Positions 16,322 through 25,472 of a stretch of DNA of 64,000 nucleotides are shown here, piece after piece. The notes under the pieces were generated by a model that was given only the letters and a program-made list of their open reading frames with translations, was not told the origin of the DNA and did no database searches. This DNA is from Candidatus Brocadia pituitae (GTDB taxonomy: Bacteria; Planctomycetota; Brocadiia; Brocadiales; Brocadiaceae): assembly GCA_017347445.1 (NCBI GenBank), contig AP021856.1, positions 186,001-250,000 on the forward strand. Reading direction: 5' to 3'. The position numbers were made by a program, and so were the translations under genes. Every line of letters begins with the position of its first letter. Within the stretch, counting starts at the first letter, position 1.

Positions 16322-16347
16322 GGTGGGTTCGCTCCGCTTAACCCACC
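16322..16347. repeat. Hairpin repeat GGTGGGTT...AACCCACC
   Basis: 8-bp arms around CGCTCCGCTT, inside a 152-bp gap between chrB and the 84-aa gene. This type of short palindrome is dispersed in many bacterial genomes. No U-run follows. Confidence 0.5.
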
Positions 16348-16416
16348 CTACCGTAAACCCGCTTAAATAAAATGAAAATTCCTATACAATCAAGACTAAG
16401 AAAGGAGGTATCAGAT

Positions 16417-16671
16417 ATGCCACCGCTTAATGATCATTTTAAAAATAGTAAGGAAAGAACAGGAAATGCTTATGAGGAGCTTCATCACTGGGTCGATGAT
16501 AATAAGACAAAAGCCCCGGAAATTCATAACCTTGCAAAAATTCATGATAATATAGCATACGTCCGTGAGAGATGGGGGGAAGCAGCGGTTCAGGAGTTTG
16601 TGCTTCATATAAAAGAAGACCTGGAACATAGATTAAAAGAAAATCTGCAATACTTTGGGCTTTTCAAATGA
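16417..16671 (+). CDS. Small helical protein (84 aa), unknown
   Basis: MPPLNDHFKNSKERTGNAYE... ends LEHRLKENLQYFGLFK. Start at 16417 because AAGGAGG stands eight bases upstream. Predicted all-helical, His-rich (HF, ELHHWV, IHNLAKIHDN, LHIKEDLEHR), soluble. Its stop overlaps the start of the MFS gene (ATGA), so the two are translationally coupled. No family recognised; histidines would suit a metal-binding accessory, which is a guess. Confidence 0.65.
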   Translation: MPPLNDHFKNSKERTGNAYEELHHWVDDNKTKAPEIHNLAKIHDNIAYVRERWGEAAVQEFVLHIKEDLEHRLKENLQYFGLFK

Positions 16672-17906
16672 AAAACAATACCAGAGTATTATCCCCATTC
16701 ATTGCCCTTTGCACAGTGGGGTTCTTCGCAAGGATGAGTTACGCTATGGCAAGAACCCCACTCTTGCCCCTCTTTGCGTTGTCATTAGGCGCAGGCCCGG
16801 AGGCAATTGGGTTTGTCGTTGGCGCTTCTACCATAACGGGGATCTTTTTCAAATTACCAGCAGGCACACTTTCCGATATTTATGGCAGATACAGGATGCT
16901 GTTTCTCAGCGTCCTGGTTTTTGCATGTACCCCTTTTATTTACTATCTGGTAACAAGTTACTGGCAACTCGTTTCTCTCAGGTTTTTCCACGGATTGGCC
17001 ACGTCGATCTATGGACCAGTTGCCATGGCAACAATCGCCGATATTGCTGGGGAGAAAAAGGGGGAAAGGCTTTCGATATTTTCATCTCTTACCATTATCG
17101 GAAATCTTATTGGTGCGCCGCTCGGCGGATATATCCTCAAGTATCTGGCCGTCAACGGAAGTAATTCTGTACACCATTTTCGTAGTGCATATCTCGTCTG
17201 TGGGATTATTGGTCTGATTTCTTTGGGTTTTACCGTAAAACTGATGACTTCGGGAAGATCAGAAACCATACAAATCAAAAATCCCCTGAGTGAAGTATGG
17301 CGGAAGTTCTTCAAAGGCATCAGGGAGGTCATCAGTGACTATCGGATCATTATCACCAGTAATATGGAAGGTGTACAAAATCTGTCGGTTGGCGCCCTGG
17401 AGGCTTTTTTGCCTATTTATGCTGTTACTGTGGCAAAATTAAATCCATTTCTGGCTGGAATTCTATGGGGTGCACAGGTGGTTATCACAATCCTTGCAAA
17501 ACCGGTTATGGGGAAGATCTCCGATCTATACGGGAGAAAGCCCATAATCTTCTCCGGGATGTGGATATGCGCTGTTTCATTTGCATGTATCCCTTTGACA
17601 CAAAATTTTTATTTTTTGATCCTTTTAGCTGCCGTCTTTGGTGTTGGTGAGGCATTTGTAACCTCTTCTTCGGCTGCTATGGTCGCTGATTTCTGTAAGG
17701 AACAGAACTACGGCGCTGCCATGGGGACGTTTGGAAGTATCTTTGATGTCGGTCATGCCTCAGGTCCCATTTTAGCCGGATTCCTTTTGTCACATCTGAG
17801 TTATCAATACTCGTTTGTTATTATTGCCCTTTTGTTGATAGTATCGTCATTTATTTTTGCACTGAAAGTGCCAGAAAAAACGCATCGAATAAAACAGGAG
17901 GTTTGA
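16668..17906 (+). CDS. Major facilitator superfamily transporter
   Basis: 412 residues, about 12 predicted membrane helices. The loop 2-3 motif appears in both halves: GTLSDIYGRYRM (about residue 65) and GKISDLYGRKPI (about residue 275). Helix 5 region GNLIGAPLGGYIL resembles the drug:proton antiporter signature. It overlaps the 84-aa gene by 4 bases and is followed within 2 bases by the exported haem-domain-type gene. Given chrB and the ABC binding protein nearby, an efflux role for a toxic metal or oxyanion is plausible but not shown by sequence. Confidence 0.85.
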   Translation: MKNNTRVLSPFIALCTVGFFARMSYAMARTPLLPLFALSLGAGPEAIGFVVGASTITGIFFKLPAGTLSDIYGRYRMLFLSVLVFACTPFIYYLVTSYWQLVSLRFFHGLATSIYGPVAMATIADIAGEKKGERLSIFSSLTIIGNLIGAPLGGYILKYLAVNGSNSVHHFRSAYLVCGIIGLISLGFTVKLMTSGRSETIQIKNPLSEVWRKFFKGIREVISDYRIIITSNMEGVQNLSVGALEAFLPIYAVTVAKLNPFLAGILWGAQVVITILAKPVMGKISDLYGRKPIIFSGMWICAVSFACIPLTQNFYFLILLAAVFGVGEAFVTSSSAAMVADFCKEQNYGAAMGTFGSIFDVGHASGPILAGFLLSHLSYQYSFVIIALLLIVSSFIFALKVPEKTHRIKQEV

Positions 17907-17907
17907 T

Positions 17908-18786
17908 ATGAGAATTTCCTTTGTATTCTTTATTGGTTATATTTCATTCCTGTATGCTGGCTTTGGTTGGTGTGAGGAAACTTCACCCCTTATCTGGGAG
18001 TCCTCATACACGAAAACAACTCCTACTATTGATGGAAAAATGGAGAAGGCATGGGAACAGGCTAAACCCTTTGCTGTAGTGGTGAGAGAGGCTATGAGAG
18101 GCGATAACCCGACAGAAGTTGTTTTACGCGCCCTTCATACCGATGATACCTTGTATGTAATGGCTCAATGGTACGATGCTACAAAAAGTGACATGCGCGA
18201 CCCTTATATTTGGAATGCTGATAAGAAGGAGTATGATCGTCCGTCGAAACCTGACGACCAGTTTGCGGTAGAATTTCCTTTATCGGGAGATTTTGATATC
18301 CGCATGATAACTCTTACCCATGAATATAGTGCCGATGTATGGCATTGGAAGGCAGGACGGGGTAATCCTGTTGGTTGGATAGACGACAAAAAACACATTA
18401 TCAGCCAGAAGCCAATTCAGGGTGGGGTTGAATATTCAATGGGTGGCCATGGAATTGTCTATATTGCACGTTTCATGGATGAAGGAACAGCGTCTTACTT
18501 CTTAAAACCAAAACCTGCCAGTTTTGAGGGGAACGTAGTGGATTCCTTTGAACAGCGACAACCTCTGGGCAGCGTGGCTAATGTCCGTGGAAAAGGAATA
18601 CATGATGGGAAGGGCTGGACACTGGAGATGTCACGCAAGCTCAATACAGGACATAATGACGATGCGGTAATTGATCCAAACAAAGATAACGTCTGTGCCA
18701 TTGCAGTGCTCAATGACGAACTTTATTGGGACCATTCAACCTCAGCAGAAATTACCTTGCGATTTGTGAATAATGTGAAGAAATAG
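17908..18786 (+). CDS. Exported protein with ethylbenzene-dehydrogenase-type haem-binding domain
   Basis: 292 residues. Signal peptide MRISFVFFIGYISFLYAGFG then WCEE. The mature part is one EB_dh/cytochrome c-552-type domain: TPTIDGKMEKAWEQAKPFAV near the front, LYVMAQWYDATKSDMRDPYIW, DVWHWKAGRGNPVGWIDDKK and near the end GKGWTLEMSRKLNTG. In known members this beta-sandwich binds one b-type haem (Met/His or Met/Lys). Periplasmic. Starts 2 bp after the MFS gene (TGATATG), so clearly in the operon. Which residue ligates haem cannot be decided here. Confidence 0.78.
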   Translation: MRISFVFFIGYISFLYAGFGWCEETSPLIWESSYTKTTPTIDGKMEKAWEQAKPFAVVVREAMRGDNPTEVVLRALHTDDTLYVMAQWYDATKSDMRDPYIWNADKKEYDRPSKPDDQFAVEFPLSGDFDIRMITLTHEYSADVWHWKAGRGNPVGWIDDKKHIISQKPIQGGVEYSMGGHGIVYIARFMDEGTASYFLKPKPASFEGNVVDSFEQRQPLGSVANVRGKGIHDGKGWTLEMSRKLNTGHNDDAVIDPNKDNVCAIAVLNDELYWDHSTSAEITLRFVNNVKK

Positions 18787-18858
18787 TTGAGAGAAAGAAT
18801 TTGGGAATTTAAATAGATAGCTAGTTAAGTACTTGGAAAAACAGAGAGAGGTGAAATT

Positions 18859-19857
18859 ATGAGATTTATTACCTTGATGATTTTCGTTCCGTTACTCTTC
18901 CTAAGAATATGCCTTGGAGGAGAGGTCATTGTTTATACCTCTGAAGATAAGGTCTTCTCGGAACCTATTCTTCAACAGTTTGAGAAAAAGACAGGGATAA
19001 AGGTTCGTGCCATTTATGATACGGAAGAGACAAAGAGTGCCGGTTTAGTTAACCGCCTGATTGCTGAAAAGGATAATCCACGGGCTGATGTATTCTGGAG
19101 CGGGGATCCGGTACGACCTGTATTACTTGAGATGAGAGGTATTACAACACCGTATATTTCAAGTGCTGCGGCGGATATTCCAAAGATATACAAGGATGAA
19201 GAGGGGCATTGGACTGGTTTTTCAGCACGTGCCCGCATTATTCTTTATAATACAAATCTCGTAACCACAGAGGAGAAACCGTTGTCTCTCTTTGATCTTG
19301 CAAAACCAAAATGGAGAGGCCAAGTTGCAATTGCGAACCCATTATTTGGTACTACCTCCATACATATGGCAGTCCTATTTATCACATTGGGCGATGAGAA
19401 GGCAAAGAAATTTCTCCAGGACTTGAAAGCAAATGGAGTAAAAATTGTTTCATCGAACGGTGAGGTAAAACGGCTCGTGACAAGAGGAGAGGTTATCGCA
19501 GGTCTTGCCGATACGGATGATGCAAATGTTGCTATTCGGGAGGGAAGTCCGGTAAAGATCGTGTTTCCGAACCAACAAGATATGGGTACGCTTATTATGC
19601 CGAATATGGTTTGTCTTATAAAGAATAGCCCAAATCCGGAAAATGGGAAAAAATTGATCGATTTTCTTTTGAATAAAGAAGTTGAAAAAAGCCTTGCGTG
19701 GGCACCGTGTGCACAAATGCCACTGAGATACGATGTACGAGCACCCGCAGATGTATTGACAATTGATGCCGTAAAAGGTATGAATGTCAATTACCACGAC
19801 GTCGCAAAGAAACTGGAAGCGATCGGAGAATTTCTCAAGCAATGGGCGGGGTATTAA
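18859..19857 (+). CDS. ABC transporter substrate-binding protein (iron(III)/FutA-like family)
   Basis: 332 residues, signal peptide MRFITLMIFVPLLFLRICLG, then EVIVYTSEDKVFSEPILQQF, and later ARADVFWSGDP-type hinge (NPRADVFWSGDPVRP) as in the FbpA/FutA family. The usual Tyr-Tyr pair that binds iron is not seen at the expected place (GLADTDDANVAIREGSPVKI instead), so the ligand may not be ferric iron. Ribosome site GAGAGAGGTG before the ATG. Its permease and ATPase partners are found 9.5 kb further on (29364-32128) in the same orientation, separated by the defence-type island. Confidence 0.8.
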   Translation: MRFITLMIFVPLLFLRICLGGEVIVYTSEDKVFSEPILQQFEKKTGIKVRAIYDTEETKSAGLVNRLIAEKDNPRADVFWSGDPVRPVLLEMRGITTPYISSAAADIPKIYKDEEGHWTGFSARARIILYNTNLVTTEEKPLSLFDLAKPKWRGQVAIANPLFGTTSIHMAVLFITLGDEKAKKFLQDLKANGVKIVSSNGEVKRLVTRGEVIAGLADTDDANVAIREGSPVKIVFPNQQDMGTLIMPNMVCLIKNSPNPENGKKLIDFLLNKEVEKSLAWAPCAQMPLRYDVRAPADVLTIDAVKGMNVNYHDVAKKLEAIGEFLKQWAGY

Positions 19858-19934
19858 ATGCAGTATTTCATATTATGCTAGACTCCATTGATACTCTTAC
19901 CCTTGCAATATGAATAAATATGAATACACCTTAA

Positions 19935-19954
19935 TGGCAATTCATGAATTGCCA
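19935..19954. repeat. REP palindrome copy 1 (island left edge)
   Basis: TGGCAATTCATGAATTGCCA, 20-bp core, followed by CTACA only on the right. Intergenic, just beyond the helicase stop. Confidence 0.8.
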
Positions 19955-19981
19955 CTACAAATATAAGATACTCTTTATTTC

Positions 19982-21229
19982 TCACGAAACAAAATCAATG
20001 GTAATCAACTTTAATAATTCCGGATTATACGGTGGAATTTCTTCCCTCTCAAGAGATAGCTTTCCTTCGAAAAATTCTGATATCTCTCCAATAAGTCTTT
20101 TCCAGCTTTTATGATCATTCTTATAGTTTTTCCACACAGCCCTTAACTTTTGAAGCCTCTTTTTGGTAAGACTTATCGTTAATAACTTTTCCTTCGTCCT
20201 TTCCCATTTTTCCTCAATTTTTTTGTCCTCAGCAAAGTCGAGGAGATACTCATCTATTCTTAAATCTATCTCTCTGATAAGCGTGGATACAAATTTCTTG
20301 CTTTTGTCTGAGTTTAATTCGCCGAAAGTAGAATCAACTGTTTCTCGTTGCTCTACTTCCTTATAAATTAACTCTATCTCTTTGATTGTCTCTGAATTCA
20401 AATTATAAACCTTTTCAAAGAAATTTGGTATTTCTCTTACCTCATTTGGAAGGCAGGAGATATAATCCAGTATCTTTGTCTTATTGGTAAATTTTTCACC
20501 TCTTATAAAGTCGTAAAAAAACCAAAAGTGGAAATCATCACCGTATTTATAATACAAAAATATCCCTTTTGTCCCTTTCTTGAGACCACTGTATACCCCC
20601 AATGGAATTGATTCCAGTTCCTGTATAGCCCTTGCTTTTAAATAATCCTTCAACGGCTGATAAAACTTTTCTCCGCCGCCAAAGACCTCTTTTTCTAACT
20701 CATCAAATATGGTTGCGTCCTGTTCCTTTATCCTTCTTATAACGCCAAATACCTTGGGGTTAACCTCCTCCCCCAATACGGTAACGTCGAGCCCTACAGC
20801 GCTATCTATATTTCGAATCTTATTCTGAAGGACTTCTACAAGGCGCAAGAGGTCTTCCAGCTCTTCTTCCGGAAAGAAATTATACACATAGATTTCCTTA
20901 AACGGGGAACCAATTCTGTCAATTCTGCCCGCTCTTTGAATCATCCTGGTAGGGTTCCAATGCAGATCGTAATTGATGAGATAACGGGCCTTCTGGAGGT
21001 TCATTCCCTCAGAAAGGACATCAGTACTCATAAGAATATTGATCTTCCCATCCATAAAGTTGGATACAATTTCTGTGCGTTTAGCAGCCGAAGTTACCCT
21101 TCCGGAAATCTTTTCAATACTTATTTTGGAAAATAAGGAATCTTCAGAAATCTTCTCGTAGATGTAATCCAGGGTATCGGCGTAATAGGTAAAAATAACC
21201 ACTTGTCCTTTTGTGCTAAGTTTCAGCAA
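19982..21229 (-). CDS. SNF2-type helicase, C-terminal part (frameshifted from 21216-23132)
   Basis: 415 codons beginning at a TTG inside the end of the N-terminal part. It holds helicase motifs IV-VI: VVIFTYYADTLDYIYEKI, ILMSTDVLSEGMNLQKARYL and MIQRAGRIDRIGS, followed by a ~230-residue helical tail without a known domain. There is no ribosome site for separate translation. The preceding run of eight A (transcribed strand) would restore a ~1050-aa helicase if it were seven A. So this is the second half of one gene, now separated by mutation, by slippage or by a sequence error. Confidence 0.8.
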   Translation of the reverse strand: MLKLSTKGQVVIFTYYADTLDYIYEKISEDSLFSKISIEKISGRVTSAAKRTEIVSNFMDGKINILMSTDVLSEGMNLQKARYLINYDLHWNPTRMIQRAGRIDRIGSPFKEIYVYNFFPEEELEDLLRLVEVLQNKIRNIDSAVGLDVTVLGEEVNPKVFGVIRRIKEQDATIFDELEKEVFGGGEKFYQPLKDYLKARAIQELESIPLGVYSGLKKGTKGIFLYYKYGDDFHFWFFYDFIRGEKFTNKTKILDYISCLPNEVREIPNFFEKVYNLNSETIKEIELIYKEVEQRETVDSTFGELNSDKSKKFVSTLIREIDLRIDEYLLDFAEDKKIEEKWERTKEKLLTISLTKKRLQKLRAVWKNYKNDHKSWKRLIGEISEFFEGKLSLEREEIPPYNPELLKLITIDFVS

Positions 21230-23132
21230 TCTTTTTTTTCAATTCTTTTAGCTTAGCATCGGCTTCTGCATTAATCTCCTCAACCTTTTTGCCCATCTCT
21301 TTAAAAAGAGTTATGTCCTTTTCTATATCCCTGAAAAACTTTTCTTTTCTGTAATTATCAATGTTTATATCTTCCAACTCGTCTATAAATTCCTCAGGTG
21401 TTTCCTCATCCTGGCTTGACACATATTTATAAAAAGAATTTTTTGTTAGGAACTTGCCCTTCCCCAAATACTCTTTGAACTTTAGCAAGAAATTTACATG
21501 ATTTGAGATGCTTTTACGAAATGCGTCAACACTGCTTTCGAGTCTCTTTAAGAGGATAGTTCTGAAAATGCCTTCTAACGCCACCATTCGTCCTAACGCC
21601 ATTTCTTCTTCTTTCGATAGTTTCTCTGTTCTGTATTCAGGATCAAGAATCCTGTAATATGCCATTGTTAATTCTTCAGTAATTGTGCGGGATATATCCC
21701 TGTACAGTCCCTGGTACGCCTTATCGAGTTGATAATCGATATTTTCCAGTATCCTTTCAGGAAATAGAATCTTTTTGCCATTTACCTCTGCATCTGGATA
21801 ATTCTGCTTGATATAGTCCCGCGTCCTCCTTATTGATATCTCATTCATAAGATCATTCAACAGGTTAGGGTCTTCTTCCTTATCAACGTCTTTAAAAAAT
21901 TTAAAGAGGTCTAATATGCCCTCTTTCATAAAAGTTTTCTGGTCAGTCAAGGTAAGGAGCATTATTTGCCAGTAAAGGTCCCATATCGTATTGTTGATGG
22001 GTGTGGCTGTAAGGAAGAGGATATAGGGCCTTTCTCCACCCTTTGTTATATGATCCGATATGAGGGTAAAGAAATTCTCCCACCGGTTGGAAAGAGGATT
22101 CCTAAAATTATGGCTTTCATCGACCACTAGTAAAGAGACCTCTGTCATATCACCGCCGATAGCCTGTCGTGCCTTTTGAAGAAATTCTTCAGTAGCAAGC
22201 TCCTCCTGTGACAGTATGCTTTCGGAAAGCAACAAGTCTTTAACCTCATCTCTCCACATATTTCTCAACTGAGCCGGACAGACGATGAGAAACCTCTTTC
22301 TCTTGTAAAATCCAAACTCCTCTATGATTTTTTTTGCAATCCATGTCTTGCCCAAGCCAACTGAATCCGCGACCATACAGGCTTTATACTTTTTAAGTCG
22401 GGTAAAAACCCTTCTTACGGCATCGTCCTGAAACTCTGCAAGGTTAACCTTTGAATCTGGTAACGTTTCTTCTCCCCCCTTTTTTTCTTCGTATTCCGAT
22501 TTAATATCGTCTTTTTGAAGTTCGTAAAGGGATTTTATATAAACCTCATAGGGTGTATATTCCCTCGTCCCAAACCGTGAGGCTTCAAGAATCTTAATAA
22601 GTTCAGCTTTAAAATCTACCGCTTCATTCCAGAATTTATCAAACCACTTTTCCCTTACATACTTAGCCTCAGCCTCAAGGGAAACTGAGTTAAGTTCTGT
22701 GTTGTGAGTCAGCCCTGAAGGGGTAAAGTTTGAAGAACCTACAACAATGAGCTGGTCAAAGATATATGCCTTCCCATGAAGGAATTCCTTGTCATAGAGT
22801 TTTACCTCTACGTTATCTTTATTGAGAAATCGTATGAATTCCTTGACCAGACTATCCTTCTCTTGAGAAAGGTCAAACCCCTCAACCTCTTCCCGAATCA
22901 TTTTTGAAAGTACTTCACCCAACGTAACCTCATTTTTTATCTCCGGTGTCTTTCCCAGAAGCAGGCGAAAATGTCTAACACCTTGAATGTTGTCCTTTAT
23001 AAAAGCAAACGCCTGGATGTTAAAGAAGGCGGTAGCAATATCGAATTGTGTATTGGGAATTTCCTTCAGGACATCGTTAAGGAATGTAGATAACTTTACA
23101 TCGCTGTTGTCTATGATTTTTTTGGGGATCAT
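21216..23132 (-). CDS. PLD nuclease-SNF2 helicase, N-terminal part
   Basis: 638 residues. Residues ~20-190: phospholipase D-like nuclease domain with LHGKAYIFD (H119, K121, D126) and [11 protein letters not shown]. Residues ~235-500: helicase domain 1 with [14 protein letters not shown] (Walker A), [13 protein letters not shown] (DESH box) and [10 protein letters not shown]. The C-terminal ~140 residues are a charged helical insert; it ends [10 protein letters not shown] just after an A8 run. ATG overlaps the toxin gene stop (ATGA). PLD-helicase proteins act in restriction-like and DISARM/Mokosh-like antiphage systems; together with the methylase gene this suggests DNA defence. No DISARM drmA/drmB is present. 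Confidence 0.85.
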   Translation of the reverse strand: MIPKKIIDNSDVKLSTFLNDVLKEIPNTQFDIATAFFNIQAFAFIKDNIQGVRHFRLLLGKTPEIKNEVTLGEVLSKMIREEVEGFDLSQEKDSLVKEFIRFLNKDNVEVKLYDKEFLHGKAYIFDQLIVVGSSNFTPSGLTHNTELNSVSLEAEAKYVREKWFDKFWNEAVDFKAELIKILEASRFGTREYTPYEVYIKSLYELQKDDIKSEYEEKKGGEETLPDSKVNLAEFQDDAVRRVFTRLKKYKACMVADSVGLGKTWIAKKIIEEFGFYKRKRFLIVCPAQLRNMWRDEVKDLLLSESILSQEELATEEFLQKARQAIGGDMTEVSLLVVDESHNFRNPLSNRWENFFTLISDHITKGGERPYILFLTATPINNTIWDLYWQIMLLTLTDQKTFMKEGILDLFKFFKDVDKEEDPNLLNDLMNEISIRRTRDYIKQNYPDAEVNGKKILFPERILENIDYQLDKAYQGLYRDISRTITEELTMAYYRILDPEYRTEKLSKEEEMALGRMVALEGIFRTILLKRLESSVDAFRKSISNHVNFLLKFKEYLGKGKFLTKNSFYKYVSSQDEETPEEFIDELEDINIDNYRKEKFFRDIEKDITLFKEMGKKVEEINAEADAKLKELKKKIAET

Positions 23133-23512
23133 GGCTTACTCGTTCTTTTTTCACCACTTATCGGCAAGGGGCGAATGCGTATGCGGGTCTGTTCAAAGAC
23201 GACGGCACTTCCTTGCTCTAAAACTTCCTGTATGGCAGGAAGATTTGCAAGCAAAAGTATTAATTGTCTATCAGGACTTCGTTCTGTGCTTCGGCGGAAT
23301 AAGATTATGGATGGCTTGCTCTCTTCGCGCAGAGCCAGCAATGTTCCAAAATCTGTGTCTGCAGAAACGAGTATGCGGTTTTCTTCAGATGCTCTGGAAA
23401 AAATGGTAACATCATCGGATGCTTCTAATCCATAATCGCGAACATGTACGGTATCATGACCAGCTTTGCAGAGTCCCTCAGCAAGTAATGGCGAGAGTGC
23501 GTTATCTATCAA
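23129..23512 (-). CDS. DUF5615 PIN-like toxin
   Basis: 127 residues. Near-front [20 protein letters not shown], then [13 protein letters not shown] and [15 protein letters not shown] carry the acidic residues of the PIN-like fold (D3, D45-region, D66/D68). Such proteins are RNases paired with DUF433 antitoxins. The start is a TTG at 23512 overlapping the DUF433 stop (TTGA); family members normally begin a few residues earlier ([10 protein letters not shown]), and those codons are present in frame but without an ATG. Downstream it overlaps the helicase ATG by 4 bases. Confidence 0.8.
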   Translation of the reverse strand: MIDNALSPLLAEGLCKAGHDTVHVRDYGLEASDDVTIFSRASEENRILVSADTDFGTLLALREESKPSIILFRRSTERSPDRQLILLLANLPAIQEVLEQGSAVVFEQTRIRIRPLPISGEKRTSKP

Positions 23513-23748
23513 AAATTTCGTGGTAATGTAACCAGAGGGATTTCTCGTTCTCGCACAGCTTCAGAGGCATACTGTAATGCCTCCTGAATATCCCCTAGTT
23601 CCAGATCAGGAAATGCCTTTAGAATGTCCTTTTCTGACATACAGTCGGCAATCATACCCACAACAGTTGCAACTGGAATGCGAAGCCCACGAATACATGG
23701 AACACCACCCATCTGGTTGGGATTAACTGTAATACGGGTAAATTTCAT
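23509..23748 (-). CDS. DUF433 antitoxin
   Basis: 79 residues: [40 protein letters not shown], then [20 protein letters not shown], the classical DUF433 pattern ([18 protein letters not shown]) with a helix-turn-helix. Ribosome site GGAGG lies 6-7 bases before the ATG. It overlaps the DUF5615 toxin by 4 bases, the normal order for these pairs, and would bind the toxin and autoregulate the operon. Confidence 0.88.
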   Translation of the reverse strand: MKFTRITVNPNQMGGVPCIRGLRIPVATVVGMIADCMSEKDILKAFPDLELGDIQEALQYASEAVREREIPLVTLPRNF

Positions 23749-23806
23749 TTATCCACCTCCTATATTTGTTTTAGTTTCAGTATTGGAGATAACATTTACT
23801 TAATGC

Positions 23807-24100
23807 TTAAAACTCATTCTGGAGAAAAGTTCCAATATTAACCCACTGGTCAATAAGCTTTTTAGCATCTTCATCCTTCTGAATGACGTCTTTAGGTTTT
23901 ACAAACATCTGGCAATATACCTTTATCATATTTGCCATTACAATCATTATAAGTTTCATTGTAGCAACACACAGGTCTTTCTGAGTCTCTGCGGTTTCTG
24001 CATTACCTACCTGCTGAGCGCTTTGGCATCCTGAATGTGCATATATGCATAAAAAGCTATAAAACTGTTTAGCAAGAATTTCGCTCAAACCGGCAGACAT
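23807..24100 (-). CDS. Unknown protein, C-terminal part (frameshifted from 24145-24651)
   Basis: 97 codons from ATG 24100 (MSAGLSEILAKQFYSFLCIY). Upstream the same frame reads KKLVEKGQWRLQSWTDIG without a stop back to a run of nine A, where the preceding ORF leaves the frame. With ten A the two parts form one ~270-residue protein. No domain recognised; contains a hydrophobic stretch (ATMKLIMIVMANMIKVYCQM). Confidence 0.6.
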   Translation of the reverse strand: MSAGLSEILAKQFYSFLCIYAHSGCQSAQQVGNAETAETQKDLCVATMKLIMIVMANMIKVYCQMFVKPKDVIQKDEDAKKLIDQWVNIGTFLQNEF

Positions 24101-24144
24101 ACCTATGTCCGTCCATGACTGAAGCCTCCACTGTCCCTTTTCAA

Positions 24145-24651
24145 CTAATTTCTTTTTTTTTCATCAAGCTGTTTAAAGACACTGTTATTGTTAATCTTTT
24201 CCTTCAAGGCATCAATGATTTTCTTCTCATCATTAAGCTGCTTTTTCCCGTCTTCAGACCGCGTTAGAAATTTTTGCCTGTCGAGGTAGCTTGCATGAAG
24301 CCATAAGTAATACCTAAAGTCTTTTTCATCATCTGACCGGGGTTCTATGAAAACATAATGAAAAACCAAGAAGGACTCAAGTGCTGCCCTGCCTAAAACA
24401 TTTATCGACCCCGAATCAAAGAAGCTGATTCCTCTATCTGTAACCTTGACACTTGGCAAGGTCGTACTTTCAAAAAGATACAGTGCCGATGCAGCATGCC
24501 CAATAAATTTCTTACAAAGCCCTTCAGCATCTAAAAACCGATTGTCCTCCCCTAAGGTAACGCCTTTATTTGCGTCTGCAACTTTGATTAATGTCTCAAG
24601 CAGCTTTGTATAATCTTCTTGGAAAGGGGGCATCTCATTCATCCCTTTCAC
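24145..24651 (-). CDS. Unknown protein, N-terminal part
   Basis: 168 codons; starts at GTG 24651 or at an ATG a few codons later (MNEMPPFQEDYTKLLETLIK). It has the look of DUF5677-like proteins (LGRAALESFLVFHYVFIEPR, YYLWLHASYLDRQKF) found near defence genes; that match is from memory and uncertain. It ends in DEKKRN directly at an A9 run; the continuation is at 23807-24100. Its start overlaps the stop of the remnant methylase tail (GTGTGA), showing it was once coupled to that gene. Confidence 0.55.
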   Translation of the reverse strand: MKGMNEMPPFQEDYTKLLETLIKVADANKGVTLGEDNRFLDAEGLCKKFIGHAASALYLFESTTLPSVKVTDRGISFFDSGSINVLGRAALESFLVFHYVFIEPRSDDEKDFRYYLWLHASYLDRQKFLTRSEDGKKQLNDEKKIIDALKEKINNNSVFKQLDEKKRN

Positions 24652-24848
24652 ACGCTCCTTGCCTTATCCAGCCAGTTTTTCACCAGTGCGCACACCGCCC
24701 AGCAGTCATCGTTTCGTTTGACTTCCGTTATGTTAATGATGTCAAAAATAGTGTCATCGAGGGTATTGCAGTTTTGTAGTGGCAATTCATGAATTGCCAC
24801 TACATTTCGATTCATTTTTATCGTCTTTTGGATTTTCAAATATTTCAT
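24648..24848 (-). pseudogene. Remnant tail of a second methylase gene
   Basis: The last ~40 codons (NTLDDTIFDIINITEVKRND then DCWAVCALVKNWLDKARSV) are homologous to the C-terminus of the methylase at 25473 (KALDDVVFDILGLTQDERNE, VYWAVCELVKNRLDKAKSV) but only about two thirds alike. The front of the ORF is the palindrome-derived VVAIHELPLQ plus transposase-gene sequence in another frame. It is thus the stump of a paralogous or exchanged methylase gene, cut by the REP transposase unit. Confidence 0.7.
24775..24804. repeat. REP palindrome copy 2
   Basis: 30-bp perfect palindrome with centre CAATTCATGAATTG and outer TGTAGTGG/CCACTACA. In the stump ORF it encodes VVAIHELPLQ; in the transposase frame it supplies the TGA stop. 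Confidence 0.85.
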
Positions 24849-25407
24849 CTTCTAACAAGTCATTTCCTGTTCTTTCAGGATTTTCTCGATCGAGATGCCA
24901 TTTCAACGGATTATTCTGAATATATTCCCTGATCTTGTTCAATTTATCTACATTCCGTATGATGTGCTCGTAATAATTATACTGCCAAAAAGGAATGCCT
25001 GTTGCGTTCCGTGCGATGTTTCCCTGTTTTGCCGCATTCATTTTGAAATATCCAACAACTTTGGGAATGAGCATCCTGCGCCTTTCAATTTTTTGATTCG
25101 TGCAATCTTTCCCCTGTAGGGGCAATTCATGAATTGCCCCTACACCATCGATAATCTTAATGATTCCGTGAATATGGTTGGGCATTACAACAATTTTGTC
25201 TAATTCGATATTGGCATAACGTCCTGTCAAACTATTCCAGCATTCTAAAACAATCTTGCCGAATTGATTTAAAATCATTTCCCCGCCCGTTACATTTCCT
25301 AGTATGCATTCCCTGTTGTAAGTGCATATTGTTATAAAATATGCCCCTGCCCGTGAGTAATCATAGTCTTTAAGCCGTATAGATTTTCTAAACTTTGGAT
25401 GGTTCAT
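24787..25407 (-). CDS. REP-associated tyrosine transposase (RAYT, Y1/HUH family)
   Basis: 206 residues. FRKSIRLKDYDYSRAGAYFI followed by TICTYNRE is the family front; the HUH motif is MPNHIHGIIKI (about 75-85); the catalytic tyrosine region is WQYNYYEHIIRNVDKLNKIR and the end EYIQNNPLKWHLD. Such single-domain enzymes move or process REP palindromes. Exactly such palindromes flank the gene (24775-24804, 25438-25467) and one is inside it (25115-25144), read in frame as VGAIHELPLQG between HUH and Tyr. The stop codon lies within copy 2. Appears intact, so it may have spread the copies in this island. Confidence 0.88.
   Translation of the reverse strand: MNHPKFRKSIRLKDYDYSRAGAYFITICTYNRECILGNVTGGEMILNQFGKIVLECWNSLTGRYANIELDKIVVMPNHIHGIIKIIDGVGAIHELPLQGKDCTNQKIERRRMLIPKVVGYFKMNAAKQGNIARNATGIPFWQYNYYEHIIRNVDKLNKIREYIQNNPLKWHLDRENPERTGNDLLEDEIFENPKDDKNESKCSGNS
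25115..25144. repeat. REP palindrome copy 3, inside the transposase gene
   Basis: 30-bp perfect palindrome, outer arms TGTAGGGG/CCCCTACA; translated VGAIHELPLQ in the transposase. Confidence 0.88.
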
Positions 25408-25437
25408 AATATGTTCGTTTGCAAATTTTATTGTATT

Positions 25438-25467
25438 TGTAGATGCAATTCATGAATTGCATCTACA
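25438..25467. repeat. REP palindrome copy 4
   Basis: 30-bp perfect palindrome with outer arms TGTAGATG/CATCTACA, between the transposase start and the methylase stop (25473). Confidence 0.85.
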
Positions 25468-25472
25468 GAACA

